NCBI GenBank assembly: GCA_043800975.1
Contig: JAZDMK010000106.1
Coordinates: forward strand, 1 to 32,475
DNA length: 32,475 nucleotides
Source of the DNA: JAZDMK01 sp043800975
Lineage (GTDB): Bacteria; Bacteroidota; Bacteroidia; Bacteroidales; JAHJDW01
Reading direction: 5' to 3'
Shown: piece after piece, positions 14,886 through 25,200 of the stretch
Layout: each line of letters starts with the position of its first letter
Position numbering within the stretch: position 1 is the stretch's first letter
Made by a program: the position numbers and the translations under genes
The notes under the pieces: generated by a model
Told to the model about the DNA's origin: nothing
Databases searched by the model: none
The model's input: only the letters and a program-made list of their open reading frames with translations

Positions 14886-15947
14886 TTACTGAAAATTCAG
14901 GCTTTGCATAGCAGGGCTTCCTGTTTTCAGGTAGTTCTGCGAATTGAGATCAAATTTTCTCCCCCCGAATACTTTGTTATAACGACATGAAAACACGCCA
15001 TATCCATTTACAATATTAGTATAGTCAGGCTTTTCAATTAAAACTCCATTAGAGGGTTCATTGGTTTCCATGTATGTCGTTATCTCATCACCTCCAACAG
15101 TAAAAATAAAATCGAAATGACAATTCGGATCAGTAGATTTACCAATGTGTCGGATGATATTTGGATTTACCTCAAGCTTTGAAGCAAGCCATGTAAAAAA
15201 ATTTTCTCCTGACATTTCGCACTCCAGGTTTCCTTCTCCTGACAAACCAGATCCTTTATACGAACCTAAACTCCAGTCAACACATGTATCTTTTATTATA
15301 TGCGTAACTGCATCTTCTTCATTATAAAAGAACCGCGCAATAAGTTCATAACTCCTGCCATTAACAGCTTCAACCCATTTAGTATTTAATGTAATAAAAT
15401 CCCAAACGTTTGGATCTTGCACATTGGGCTTTGCAAAATTCACCGAATAAGTTGTATTTGCTAAGAAAGCAGGTTTACTGGCTGCAAAACTTTTAACAAT
15501 TTTAATTTTTGCGTATGCCTCATTTCCTGTCGTTGTATTTTTAGCAATAATGCGATATTCTGCTTCTGAATTAATAGCATTTGTAGTACCTAAGGGAGTA
15601 TAGAGATAATATAATTTCTGGGCAGGACTGGGAAATAATCCGCTTTCCTTATTATACAAAATAGTATCTTTTAGCTGATACGTTGCTTTCAATCCACCCC
15701 ATTCATATTTTTCTAAAGAGACCTGCATTTCATCACCGTAGTTTGATGAATCAGGCACGGCAGCCATTTGATAAGCATTTCCATCACCTAAAAAAGCTTT
15801 GCTAACACGAATAAATTGTATAGAATCAGCCGGGTCAATCAATCCGTAAATTACTGTAATTTCTTTGTAATCGGCCGTCAAATCAATGTCTTTGCGGCAT
15901 GACGCTATGGATAATGTTACCAATGCCAATAAGATGAACTTTTTCAT
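14886..15947 (-). CDS. Lipoprotein of unknown function, possibly DUF4249-like
   Basis: The 353-aa product has a lipoprotein signal (MKKFILLALVTLSIASC, lipobox ending at C17), so it is probably anchored to a membrane. The mature part begins RKDIDLTADYKEITVIYGLIDPADS and continues with an IRVSKAFLGDGNAYQMA block. This resembles lipoproteins annotated in Bacteroidota next to outer-membrane receptors, and distantly the DUF4249 pattern seen at 30241, but I cannot assign it firmly. Several Trp, Cys and Gly residues in the C-terminal half (DTCVDWSLGSYKGSG) suggest a folded beta-rich domain. It is transcribed toward dnaK, with about 176 bases between them, and is divergent from panB. Confidence 0.65.
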   Translation of the reverse strand: MKKFILLALVTLSIASCRKDIDLTADYKEITVIYGLIDPADSIQFIRVSKAFLGDGNAYQMAAVPDSSNYGDEMQVSLEKYEWGGLKATYQLKDTILYNKESGLFPSPAQKLYYLYTPLGTTNAINSEAEYRIIAKNTTTGNEAYAKIKIVKSFAASKPAFLANTTYSVNFAKPNVQDPNVWDFITLNTKWVEAVNGRSYELIARFFYNEEDAVTHIIKDTCVDWSLGSYKGSGLSGEGNLECEMSGENFFTWLASKLEVNPNIIRHIGKSTDPNCHFDFIFTVGGDEITTYMETNEPSNGVLIEKPDYTNIVNGYGVFSCRYNKVFGGRKFDLNSQNYLKTGSPAMQSLNFQ

Positions 15948-15972
15948 TTTCTACTTTTTTTTCTTACGGATA

Positions 15973-15980
15973 CAAAATTA
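15973..15980 (-). promoter_or_regulatory. Candidate -7 box of the 14886-15947 lipoprotein gene
   Basis: On the minus strand TAATTTTG exactly fits TAnnTTTG, 26 bases before the ATG. A matching -33 TTTG is not evident. Confidence 0.35.
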
Positions 15981-16022
15981 TAAAAAAAATATCATCTAAC
16001 TACTACTTTCACTTAAATGTAC

Positions 16023-16030
16023 CATCTTTG
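16023..16030 (+). promoter_or_regulatory. Weak -7 box before panB
   Basis: CATCTTTG matches TAnnTTTG except for the first base and sits 20 bases before the panB ATG, a usual distance in this phylum. It would drive the panB-rluA-type-peptidase run. Confidence 0.3.
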
Positions 16031-16050
16031 CAAAAAAAACAGAATAAACG

Positions 16051-16872
16051 ATGAACACTTTTACATCAAAAAATCTGTCGAAAATTACAACACATGTCTT
16101 GCAGGAGATGAAGAACCATGGCGAGAAGATCGGCATGCTCACTGCCTATGATTATTCTTTTGCGCGCATTCTGGATGAAGCCGGCGTTGATGTAATACTC
16201 GTCGGAGATTCTGCCTCTAATGTGATGGCCGGATTTAAAACCACTCTACCGATAACCCTGAATGACATGATTTACCATGCTTCCTCCGTTGTTCGTGCTG
16301 TTCAGCGTGCGCTGGTAGTGTGCGACCTTCCTTTTGGGACTTATCAGGGAAATTCAAAAGAAGCACTGAATTCTGCAATCCGCATCATGAAAGAATCAGG
16401 CGCCAGTGCAGTGAAAATGGAAGGTGGCGTAGAAATCCGCGAATCCGTTGAACGAATCATTTCAGCCGGTATTCCAGTTATGGGTCATCTGGGACTTACA
16501 CCTCAGGCAATTCATAAATTCGGGACCTACGTAGTGCGTGCGCGTGAAGAAAAAGAAGCAGAAAAATTATTTCAGGATGCTTTGATATTACAGTCTTCCG
16601 GTTGCTTCTCCATTGTGCTGGAAAAAATTCCTGCACAGCTTGCGACACGTGTTTCAAAAGAAATCACCATACCAACGATTGGAATCGGCGCAGGCTCGGG
16701 CGTTGACGGACAAGTACTCGTGCTTCACGATATGCTCGGAATTAATCAGGAGTTTTCACCCAGATTCTTACGCCGTTATCACAATCTTCATGAAGAAGTG
16801 CTGAAAGCTATTACAAATTACATCTCAGATGTTAAAAATCTGGACTTTCCTAACGAAAAAGAGCAGTATTGA
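16051..16872 (+). CDS. panB: 3-methyl-2-oxobutanoate hydroxymethyltransferase PanB
   Basis: PanB transfers a hydroxymethyl group from methylene-tetrahydrofolate to 2-oxoisovalerate, giving ketopantoate, the first committed step of pantothenate and coenzyme A synthesis. The 273-aa length is normal. Expected residues are present: the MLTAYDY block, D53 in VGDSASNVMAG and D92 in CDLPFGTYQ for magnesium, E124 in KMEGG, E191 in LEKIP as the likely catalytic glutamate, and the IGIGAG loop. The gene starts a same-strand run: the next ORF begins six bases after the stop. panC and panD are not in the window. Cytoplasmic. Confidence 0.97.
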   Translation: MNTFTSKNLSKITTHVLQEMKNHGEKIGMLTAYDYSFARILDEAGVDVILVGDSASNVMAGFKTTLPITLNDMIYHASSVVRAVQRALVVCDLPFGTYQGNSKEALNSAIRIMKESGASAVKMEGGVEIRESVERIISAGIPVMGHLGLTPQAIHKFGTYVVRAREEKEAEKLFQDALILQSSGCFSIVLEKIPAQLATRVSKEITIPTIGIGAGSGVDGQVLVLHDMLGINQEFSPRFLRRYHNLHEEVLKAITNYISDVKNLDFPNEKEQY

Positions 16873-16878
16873 TTTTTT

Positions 16879-17592
16879 ATGTCAAGACAACCCATCGAAA
16901 AAAAAGAAATACAAACCCCGGTTATTATTTATGAAGATAATCACATTATCGCAATAAATAAACGTCCTTCTGAAATTGTTCAAGGTGATAAAACCGGAGA
17001 CATTCCACTTTCAGAACTTTTAAAAATCTACATTAAGAATAAATACCACAAACCCGGAAATGTTTTCTGCGGTGTAGTGCATCGTCTCGATCGTCCTGCC
17101 AGTGGGGTGGTGTTGTTTGCAAAAACCTCTAAAGGTTTGACACGCCTGAATAAAATTTTTCACGATAAAGAAATCAAAAAAACATATTGGGCAGTTGTAG
17201 CAAAATCACCCGAGCACCCGCAAAAAAAACTGAGTCATTATTTACTTCGCAACGAAAAACAAAATATCAGCCGCGTTGTGAGTGAGGGCACAACTGGCGC
17301 GCAGCTTGCCGAACTCGAATATGAAATCATTGCCAATGCCGGAAATTATTTTTTGTTACAAATAAACCTGATTACCGGCCGTCATCATCAGATTCGCGCA
17401 CAGCTGGGCGCTATCGGCTGCCCGATCATGGGAGATAATAAATACGGATATCCCAGAAACAATCGCGATTATTCCATTCATCTGCATGCAAGGAAAATAG
17501 AATTCATTCATCCTGTCAGTAAAGAAACTATCGTTATTACTGCTATTCCACATGAGGATGTTGTCTGGAAAAAGTTTGAAAACATTATTTAA
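16879..17592 (+). CDS. RluA-family RNA pseudouridine synthase
   Basis: Enzymes of this family convert uridine to pseudouridine in rRNA or tRNA. The 237-aa product has the family motif HRLDRPASGVVLFAKT with catalytic D71, an earlier NKRPSEIVQG block, and a later QINLITGRHHQIRAQLGAIGCPIMGDNKYG motif. There is no N-terminal S4 RNA-binding domain, as in RluA and the shorter members, so the target position cannot be told from sequence. It lies six bases after panB and six before the next gene, so the three are probably cotranscribed; the functional link to pantothenate synthesis is unclear. Confidence 0.93.
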   Translation: MSRQPIEKKEIQTPVIIYEDNHIIAINKRPSEIVQGDKTGDIPLSELLKIYIKNKYHKPGNVFCGVVHRLDRPASGVVLFAKTSKGLTRLNKIFHDKEIKKTYWAVVAKSPEHPQKKLSHYLLRNEKQNISRVVSEGTTGAQLAELEYEIIANAGNYFLLQINLITGRHHQIRAQLGAIGCPIMGDNKYGYPRNNRDYSIHLHARKIEFIHPVSKETIVITAIPHEDVVWKKFENII

Positions 17593-17598
17593 GAATTC

Positions 17599-20496
17599 AT
17601 GAAAAAGATTTTTTCACTGTTACTTTCCATCACTTTCATTTTATTAAGTAATACTGTAAAAAGCCAGTATTATGATATTGGCAATGATCCTGCTTCGGTG
17701 AAATGGAAATTGATATCAACAGAACACTTCCGTATTGTTTTCCCTGAAGAATTTGCTAAAGAAACGCAAAGGCTCGCCAATCAGATGGAAAAGATGTACA
17801 TTCCTGTCAGCAAATCTTTAGATCATCAACCCAGAAAAACAACGATCATTATTCATAATCGCAGTATTGTTGCAAACGCCTATGCAATATGGGCACCCCA
17901 CCGCCTTGAATATTATACCGCCGCACCACAGAGCAGCTATGGGCAGGACTGGCTTGAACAATTGTCAATTCATGAACTGCGACATATGGTTCAGATGGAT
18001 AATTTAAATCATGGTCTGACAAAATTTGCATCTTACATTTTTGGTGAGCAGGTAACTGCATTGGTTTTGGGATTCTACATCCCTAACTGGTTTATGGAAG
18101 GAGATGCTGTTGCCACAGAAACTGCATTATCAACAACCGGCCGCGGACGCGTTCCCGATTTTGAAATGGAAGTACGCGCGCAAACGCTGGATAAAATCCG
18201 CTTTAAGTATGATAAGGCAACTTTAGGATCTTATAAAGATTTTGTTCCCAACGAGTATAATCTGGGTTATCTGATGGTGGCAAACACCCGCAGGATATAC
18301 GACTCAAAAGTTTTTGAAACTGCCGCACGCTTATCCGGAAAAGCACCCCTCAGTATTATTCCTTTTAACCGTGGTCTTTATAAAACAACAGGAATGCGCA
18401 AAGCTGGTCTTTATAATAGAACCATAAAAGATTTAGACAGCCTCTGGAAAATTCAGGATCAGAAAACAAAAACAACTTCATTTGAATGTCTTTCACCAAA
18501 AAGCAAATCCTATACACATTATCAATTCCCGCACTACATCAATGATTCAACGATCGTATGTGTTCGCAGCTCATTCAATGACATTGATCGTTTGCTTGTA
18601 TTAAAAAAGAAAAACGACCCATCTGTTTTATTTACTCCCCGATTCTACAACCCGGTCAGTCTGTCGGTTTCCGGAATTATTAAAAATAAAAATTCGGAAG
18701 AACCATGTCTTTCTGTTTCCAATCAAAAAATTGTGTGGGCCGAGATTCAATACGATAAACGCTGGGAACAACGCAGCTATTCGAACATTAAAATTCTGGA
18801 TCTAAAAAGTGGCAAAGCAAAAAAACTGACAAACAAAAGTCGTTTGTTTGCACCTGCCATTCGCCCCGATGCCCAGCAGATCGCGGCCATCGAGATTACC
18901 GAAAAGAACAAATATTCCATCGTAATTCTGAATGCAACAGATGGAAAAGAAGTCAAACGGTTTTCATTACCTAAGAACGAATTTATTGTAACGCCCGACT
19001 GGTCGGAGGATGGAAAACAAATTGTTGCGATGTATATCACCAAAGAAGGAAAAGGAATTTTTGTTCTGAATACCGAGACGATGGAATACAAAGTAGTTCT
19101 TCCGCCTTCTGTGATTGAAAAATCAAGACCCCGCCTGCGAAATAATTTTGTTGTTTTTACGGCTGCCTATTCCGGCATTGATAATATTTATGCATTGAAT
19201 CTGAATTCACAGGAAATGTTTCAGGTTACTTCTTCGCGCTATGGTGCTAACGATGTAAACATTTCACCGGACGGAAATAAAATTGTTTATTCCAATTACA
19301 CATCCAATGGATTTGAAATTGCGGAATGTCCTTTTAAACCTGAGCTATGGAAATCTGTTCATGAAACACCCGACCAATCCATTAAACTTTATGCTTCGTT
19401 GTTAAAAGATGAAATGCCGATGCAGGCGATTGAATCATTGCAAAAGGACTCTGTTTACACTACAAAACCTTACCGAAAAATCACCCATCTTTTTACCTTT
19501 CACAGCTGGGCTCCTGTTTCTCTCAATCTCACCAACTACAATATCTCCCCGGGATTGACACTACTTTCTCAAAACCATCTGGGAACGACAATGACAACTT
19601 TAAATTATTCATACTGAACGTCTGATCAGACACAATCGGTTTCAGGCAGTGTTATATACAAAGGCCTATATCCAGCATTCTACATAGATGGTGAAAAAGG
19701 CAGTCATACATACAAATCAAATGATACATCAGACGTAAAAAAATATGTGTATGATGAAGACAAAATAAGTGTCGGCATGTATGTTCCTTTGAACTTCTCT
19801 TCCGGAAAATATTTCCGCTACATTGCACCACGGGTAATTTTCGAATTCGTTCACAGAAACCCGAAAGATTCATTGCCCGAAGAAATGTTTACCGGAGATT
19901 ACCGTGCAATGACATACAATCTGTATGCCTACAACCTTCTACGCTCCAGCAAACGCGACGTTCGCAGCCGCTGGGGTCAGGTAATAAACGTTACCTATCG
20001 CCATACACCATTCGGTGGAAATGATTATGGTAGTGTGCTTGCATTGCAGGGTGCGCTGTATCTTCCTTCGCCTGTTCGTCACCATGCTTTCCGAATCGGA
20101 TACGACTACCAAAAAATTACTGACTGGAAGAATGGAAATGTTTTCGACAACGTAGTATCCTATCCGCGTGGCTATGAATCGGAGGTAAACCAGACTTTAC
20201 AGATGGTCTCTTTGAGTTATAAACTCCCTTTGATTTGTCCTGATTTCAACGTGGGTTCTTTGGTTTACTTCAAAAGAATCAAAATGAATTTATTCATGGA
20301 TTATGCTAAAGGCGACATACTTTATGGATCAACGCTGAACAGAGAATATCTGTCGTATGGTACAGAAATCACTTCCGACACACATTTCCTTCGCCTTTGG
20401 ATTCCTTTCGATGTGGGCTGCCGCCTCTCCTACATTCCTGATAAGGAAAAAGTATTTCCTGAACTTTTATTCAACATTGATTTAAGCGGATTTTAA
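17599..20496 (+). pseudogene. Metallopeptidase-like/propeller/beta-barrel protein split by an in-frame TGA
   Basis: The frame runs from the ATG at 17599 to 20496 and is interrupted only by TGA at 19615-19617 (codon 673); the codons between it and the next possible start at 19747 are all sense codons in the same frame. Without that stop the product would be 965 residues. The N-terminal part has a signal peptide (1-22) and a zinc-peptidase-like HELRH (H125, E126, H129) with WFMEGDAVATE about 38 residues later as possible third ligand. Residues 300-600 look like TolB/WD40-type propeller repeats (SPDGNKIVYSNY). After the stop the sequence continues as outer-membrane beta-strands (GSVIYKGLYPAFYID). 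Either a nonsense mutation, a sequencing error, or a truncated secreted form; TGA ends other genes here, so recoding is unlikely. Confidence 0.75.
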
Positions 20497-20515
20497 TAAC
20501 TTTTGATTTTACAGA

Positions 20516-20887
20516 ATGAATTTTCTTACAAAACTCCTCATCTCAACACTCGCCGTAGCCTTTGCTGCATATATACTTCCCGGAGTTAGCATTGATCGGT
20601 TTACGACTGCAATTCTTGTTGCACTTGTTATTTCAGTGCTAAATTTTTTTCTAAGACCCTTGCTAATTTTGCTAACATTACCTGTAACCGTTTTTACGCT
20701 GGGCCTTTTTCTGATTGTGATCAATGCAATTATTATTCTGATCGCAACGGAATGGGTGGATGGCTTTAAGGTAGAAAGTTTTGGATACGCCGTATTATTT
20801 AGCGTAGTACTTTCATTAACTACCTCAATTCTTGAAAGCTTTAATAAAAAGCCACAACCACCGGATGACGGGCAATTCCGGATGTAA
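20516..20887 (+). CDS. Small four-helix membrane protein, 'phage holin family 4' (YvlD-like)
   Basis: The 123-aa product is almost wholly hydrophobic, with four membrane segments at about 5-22, 29-48, 53-80 and 88-108. The pattern ILPGVSIDRFTTAILVALVISVLNFFLRPLLILLTLPVTVFTLG is typical of the family annotated as 'phage holin family protein' or YvlD. Most members are chromosomal genes with no phage nearby, as here, so lysis is not implied. It begins 19 bases after the split gene and may share its transcript. Its stop lies two bases from the stop of the convergent lipoprotein gene, inside a small A+T hairpin. Confidence 0.88.
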   Translation: MNFLTKLLISTLAVAFAAYILPGVSIDRFTTAILVALVISVLNFFLRPLLILLTLPVTVFTLGLFLIVINAIIILIATEWVDGFKVESFGYAVLFSVVLSLTTSILESFNKKPQPPDDGQFRM

Positions 20888-20898
20888 AACTATTTTAC
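20884..20898. other. Small hairpin containing both convergent stop codons
   Basis: GTAAAA-CTA-TTTTAC is a perfect six-pair inverted repeat that contains the TAA of the holin-like gene and the TAG of the minus-strand lipoprotein gene. It is A+T-rich and probably too weak alone to terminate well. Confidence 0.4.
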
Positions 20899-21594
20899 GA
20901 TTTCAGCTTCCGTCTTTTTTGATTTGTAACGTGCAAAAAACTCACCGCCCAGATGCGTACATTGTGCAAGCGAAGTGCTTTTTTCTCTTTGCAGGTAAAT
21001 CTGCGCTTTCCCAAGATTCATATCTGCAATACGGGAACCATCGAAAGAAATAAACTGATCTCCTACCTTATCCGAATCAAAACTTCGAATACCACTCTTT
21101 GAATCTTCAATGTATAACGTTACTTTTTCACCATTGGCAATGGCAGGTCCATCCCATGCTACACGGTTTTCGCCTTTGGCAGAAAATACTTTTCCCTGTG
21201 ATGAAATAATTTCGAGTGGAAAAATGAACTGCGCGTTTTTAAATACTTTTTTATCACAATCCGTGTATTCAAAACGAAAGACCTGTGGAAGCGGGCATTG
21301 TTTTTCCCATGAATAATAGGCACCACCAAAGAGCAATGTCGATTGTTTCATCTCCTCATCATTAAATAGAATTTTGGCAGGATTGCTAAGAATTAATGTT
21401 GTACCGTTCGTGCCTCCGAAACGGAAAGTGGCACTGGCCGACAGAGATTCATCAGGTGCATTGTACGTTACATCATAACTCTGAAAAATTTCAGTTTGCT
21501 TCACTGTATCGCTTTGAGCTGTTTCATTCGATTTACACGAAACTAAAAACGAAATACAGGAAATTAGAATGATTGGCAAATAAACTTTTTTCAT
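20890..21594 (-). CDS. Lipoprotein of unknown function
   Basis: I place the start at MKKVYLPIILISC (ATG at 21594), 28 codons inside the longest frame, because this gives a proper lipoprotein signal with the box LVSC and leaves room for a promoter. The 234-aa product has a mature region beginning KSNETAQSDTVKQTEIFQSYDV and a beta-rich middle (LSASATFRFGGTNGTTLIL), with two cysteines at CPLPQVFRFEYTDCDKK. I do not recognise the family. It is divergent from the secreted protein at 21706, sharing a spacer of about 110 bases, and convergent with the holin-like gene. Confidence 0.7.
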   Translation of the reverse strand: MKKVYLPIILISCISFLVSCKSNETAQSDTVKQTEIFQSYDVTYNAPDESLSASATFRFGGTNGTTLILSNPAKILFNDEEMKQSTLLFGGAYYSWEKQCPLPQVFRFEYTDCDKKVFKNAQFIFPLEIISSQGKVFSAKGENRVAWDGPAIANGEKVTLYIEDSKSGIRSFDSDKVGDQFISFDGSRIADMNLGKAQIYLQREKSTSLAQCTHLGGEFFARYKSKKTEAEIVK

Positions 21595-21661
21595 AGGATT
21601 GATTTTGTATTGTAAATTTAGAAAAAATTTATCAATTCTAACTTTTGGCATGTTTTTTATT

Positions 21662-21669
21662 GATCTTTG
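21662..21669 (+). promoter_or_regulatory. Weak -7 box before the 21706 gene
   Basis: GATCTTTG matches TAnnTTTG except for its first base. A TTTTG lies upstream (to 21647) but with a spacer of only 14 bases, shorter than usual. Confidence 0.25.
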
Positions 21670-21705
21670 CATTCTCAAATTACAAAAAACTTAAAATTAA
21701 TACTT

Positions 21706-22227
21706 ATGAAAACCCTTCAAACAATTCTGATTTCATCTCTCTTTCTGCTTTTTGTAACTTCTGCCAGTGCCCAGGTTAAATACAAATCCGTTGCAGGAAA
21801 TTTTTCTGTTTCACTGCCCGGTACACCAGAAGAATCATCACAGGATGTTGAAACTGAGGTTGGGACAATTAAAATGTACAGTTTTATGTACCAACCTGCC
21901 AGTGGCACCCCAATATTTATGATTGCATATTGCGATTATTCTGAAGAAGCAATAAAAGCTTCAAATGCTGAAACTCTTCTAACTAATGCCATGGATGGCT
22001 TTTTGAAAAGTCTGGAAATTCCTAAAGAATTATCAAAAATGGTTAAACTAGATAAGAAATATGATGGCATTTACTTTCAAGGTAAGTCATCTCAGTATTC
22101 TACCAAAAATTATAATTATCTGGTTGGCCCACGCCTTTATCAGGTTGCTGTTTTGAGCCTGGGTGATTATATTTCAAAATCTGAATACGATAAGTTTTTT
22201 GATTCTTTCAAACTACTGGATAAATAA
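21706..22227 (+). CDS. Small secreted hypothetical protein
   Basis: The ATG at 21706 gives a 173-aa product with a clean signal peptide (MKTLQTILISSLFLLFVTSASAQ); a longer frame back to a TTG at 21667 would put non-signal residues first and overlap the likely promoter. The mature part has an N-terminal block YKSVAGNFSVSLPGTPEESSQ followed by alternating strands and helices and an end pattern YDKFFDSFKLLDK. This arrangement is reminiscent of small PsbP-like or DUF1795-like folds, but the resemblance is weak. It is a single gene closed by the terminator at 22234-22257. Confidence 0.7.
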   Translation: MKTLQTILISSLFLLFVTSASAQVKYKSVAGNFSVSLPGTPEESSQDVETEVGTIKMYSFMYQPASGTPIFMIAYCDYSEEAIKASNAETLLTNAMDGFLKSLEIPKELSKMVKLDKKYDGIYFQGKSSQYSTKNYNYLVGPRLYQVAVLSLGDYISKSEYDKFFDSFKLLDK

Positions 22228-22233
22228 ATTTCC

Positions 22234-22257
22234 AAGCCTCTTCGGAGGCTTTTTTTA
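22234..22257 (+). terminator. Rho-independent terminator with UUCG loop
   Basis: Stem AAGCCTC/GAGGCTT (22234-22240 with 22245-22251) closes a TTCG tetraloop and is followed by a run of Ts to 22257. It ends the 21706 gene seven bases after its stop and lies just upstream of the uvrA-like promoter. Confidence 0.9.
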
Positions 22258-22267
22258 TTGTCTTTTC

Positions 22268-22275
22268 TATCTTTG
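22268..22275 (+). promoter_or_regulatory. -7 box of the uvrA-like gene
   Basis: TATCTTTG is an exact TAnnTTTG box. The transcript would start near 22282, downstream of the longest-frame start at 22258 and about 18 bases before the TTG at 22300, which supports the TTG at 22300 as the real start. No good -33 TTTG is visible. Confidence 0.45.
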
Positions 22276-22299
22276 AAGAATATTTCATTCTTTAAGCAA

Positions 22300-25200
22300 T
22301 TGTCTGATAAAATAATTTTAATTGAAAATGCATGCGAAAACAACCTGAAAAGTGTTTCGCTTTCATTGCCCCATTACAGGCTAATTGCTGTTACTGGCGT
22401 ATCGGGTAGCGGCAAATCATCGCTGGTAAAGGATGTTATTTCACGCGAAGGACAGCGATTGTTTTATGAATACTTCCTTAACCGCTTTCAATCCGGCAAA
22501 AAACCTGCTGCCCCGAAAACCTCGCGCATAGAAGGACTGTTTCCGGTTATTACTGTTGATCAGAATCATGTAGTTCGAAATCCACGCTCTACCGTTGGCA
22601 CACTTACTGAAATTCATGATTACCTTCGTCTGCTTTTTGCAAGACTTGGGAAAAGCGATCTGACAAATGATACCGCAAACCGATCCCTTTTTTCTTACAA
22701 TCATCCCGATGGGCAATGCCCCGCCTGCAAAGGTTTGGGAGTTCAGGACAGAATCGATCCTGATAAGATTGTCGGCGATCCGGAAAAATCACTTCGAGAA
22801 GGTGCACTTGTTTTAACAACACCGAACCATTACATCATTTATTCTCAGGTCACCGTGGATGTGCTCGATGAAGTATGCCGAGCGGAAGGATTTACGGTTG
22901 ACATTCCCTGGAAAGAACTTACGGAAGAACAAAAAAACATTATCTGGTACGGAACCGAAAAAATCAAAATTCTTTTTGGAAAACATCCACTCGAATCACG
23001 TTTAAAATGGAGCGGCATTACAGCAAAGCCACGCGAAGAAGGATTTTACAAAGGTATACTTCCTGTGATGGAAGAAATTTTAAAACGCGATCGCAATCCG
23101 AATATTCTACGCTTTGCACGCTCTTTCACCTGTACTGAATGTCATGGTAAACGCCTTAATCAAACAGCGCTCTCATTCAAACTCTGGAATAATAATATTG
23201 ATGAATTTTCATCTTTAAGTCTTTCTAAACTTTTGCATTTTTTTTCTGAACTGAATTTCAGTGATTCTGAAGCAATCGTTGCAAAACCTGTAATTGATGC
23301 ATTGCTGAAAAGAGCTAGTGTGTTAAATGAGCTTGGATTAGGGCACCTAACACTTTCACGCGAATCTACTACCCTTTCTGGTGGTGAAGCCAGCCGTATA
23401 CGACTTGCCAATCAGGTTGCAACCGGTTTACGGAACGTCTTGTATATTCTGGATGAACCCAGCGCCGGGCTTCATGTATCGGAGCAAGATAAACTGCTTG
23501 GAATTCTGAAAGAACTTGTGAATAATGGAAACACTGTTATTGCTGTTGAACACGATGAAGCCACCATACGAACAGCCGATTGGATTTGTGATATTGGACC
23601 CGGCCCCGGCAAAGAGGGCGGTGAAGTTTTGTATAACGGAACTACAGATAATTTTTTATCAAATCCACCCGCAGTCAGTATTACCGGCAAATATCTTTTG
23701 AAAGAAAAAAAGGGGCCATCACAAATAAATCCTCCATCCACTTTTTTTGAAATTAAAAATGCAGTTAAAAATAATTTAAAAAACATTACTGCACATTTTG
23801 GACTTTGCGCTTTTAATGTAATCACAGGCGTTTCAGGAAGCGGCAAATCCAGCCTGGCGAATTCGGTTATTGAATTTATTTCTGAAAACAAAAGCAATAA
23901 CGACATTCCCTTTAAACGTGTGATTCATGTGGATCAGACGCCAATCGGACGCACGCCCAACAGCAACCCCGCAACTTATACAGGTTTATCCGATCATATT
24001 CGTGATCTGATGGCCTCGCTGGATGAGTCTAAAAAAAGAAATTTCAAGAAAGGACAGTTTTCATTTGTTGTGAAAGGCGGTCGTTGTGAGGCATGCAGTG
24101 GTGCCGGTGTGCAGGAAACAGGAATGCATTTTCTGGGGAACATTGAAGTAATTTGTGAAGAATGTAATGGAAAACGATTCACAGATGAAACCCTTTCCAT
24201 CCATTTTAATGATAAAAACATTTTCGATATCCTTGAATTAACGGTTGATGAAGCACATTCCTTTTTTGAAGGACAAAAGAAAATCACATCCATTACAGGC
24301 TTACTAATTGACTTGGGTTTAGGTTATTTGAAAATCGGCCAACCCTCCACTACCCTTTCCGGTGGCGAAGCACAGCGCATCAAGCTGGCTTACGAACTGT
24401 CGAAAAACACAAGCGGTCACACACTTTATATTCTTGATGAGCCGACCACAGGCCTTCACATGGCCGATATTGAAATATTACTGAAAGCTCTACGGCAGCT
24501 AACTTCAAAAGGTCATACTTTAATTTGTATCGAACACGATGCTGAATTTATTTTGCAAAGCGACTGGGTTATTGACCTTGGACCCGGAAGCGGAGATGCA
24601 GGCGGAACACTAATAGCTGAATCCACACCTTATGATTTATTAAAGAACAAGGATTCAATAACGGGCATTGCATTACAAAATTATATTGAAGGAAATTTCT
24701 CGAAATTTTCTCCGTCAAAGAACCATGAAATCCTTCAGCAAACAAAGCCCATCGAACTGAATGGTGTTAGTACAAATAACCTGAAATCAATTGACAGTAC
24801 ATTTCCCATCAATCAGGTCACTTTTGTTTGTGGCGTTTCAGGAAGCGGAAAATCATCATTGGTTTATGACACATTGTTTTCAGAAAGCCAGCGCCGGTTC
24901 ATGGATGGAATGTCATCCTACATTCGCCAGTTTATTGGCAAAGCCGGAAATGCAGTTTTAGAATCAAGCCACGGACTGACACCTGCTATCGCTTTACGCA
25001 AAAAGAAAGCAAGCCACAACCCGCGATCCACGCTGGGAACCTACACAGGAATCTATGATATGTATCGTTTGCTTTTTAGCCGTATCGCATCAAATGCATC
25101 CGGTGAAAAAGCTGGTTACAGTTCCTTGTTTTCATTTAACCATGATGAAGGAGCCTGTCCTTGCTGCAAAGGAATAGGAACGATCACCGTTTGTGATCCG

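Noticed and set aside
19615..19617. TGA as selenocysteine or reassigned codon
   Set aside because: TGA ends several other genes here (for example at 2175, 8495 and 16872), and the residue lies in a beta-barrel strand region without a redox motif.
19747..20496. Separate gene for a 249-aa barrel protein starting at GTG
   Set aside because: It is in the same frame as the 17599 gene with no other stop between 19618 and 19746, and lacks a signal peptide, so it is the back part of the split gene.
20516..20887. Prophage signal from the holin-family protein
   Set aside because: No phage structural, lysin or integrase genes are nearby; this family is widely chromosomal in Bacteroidota.
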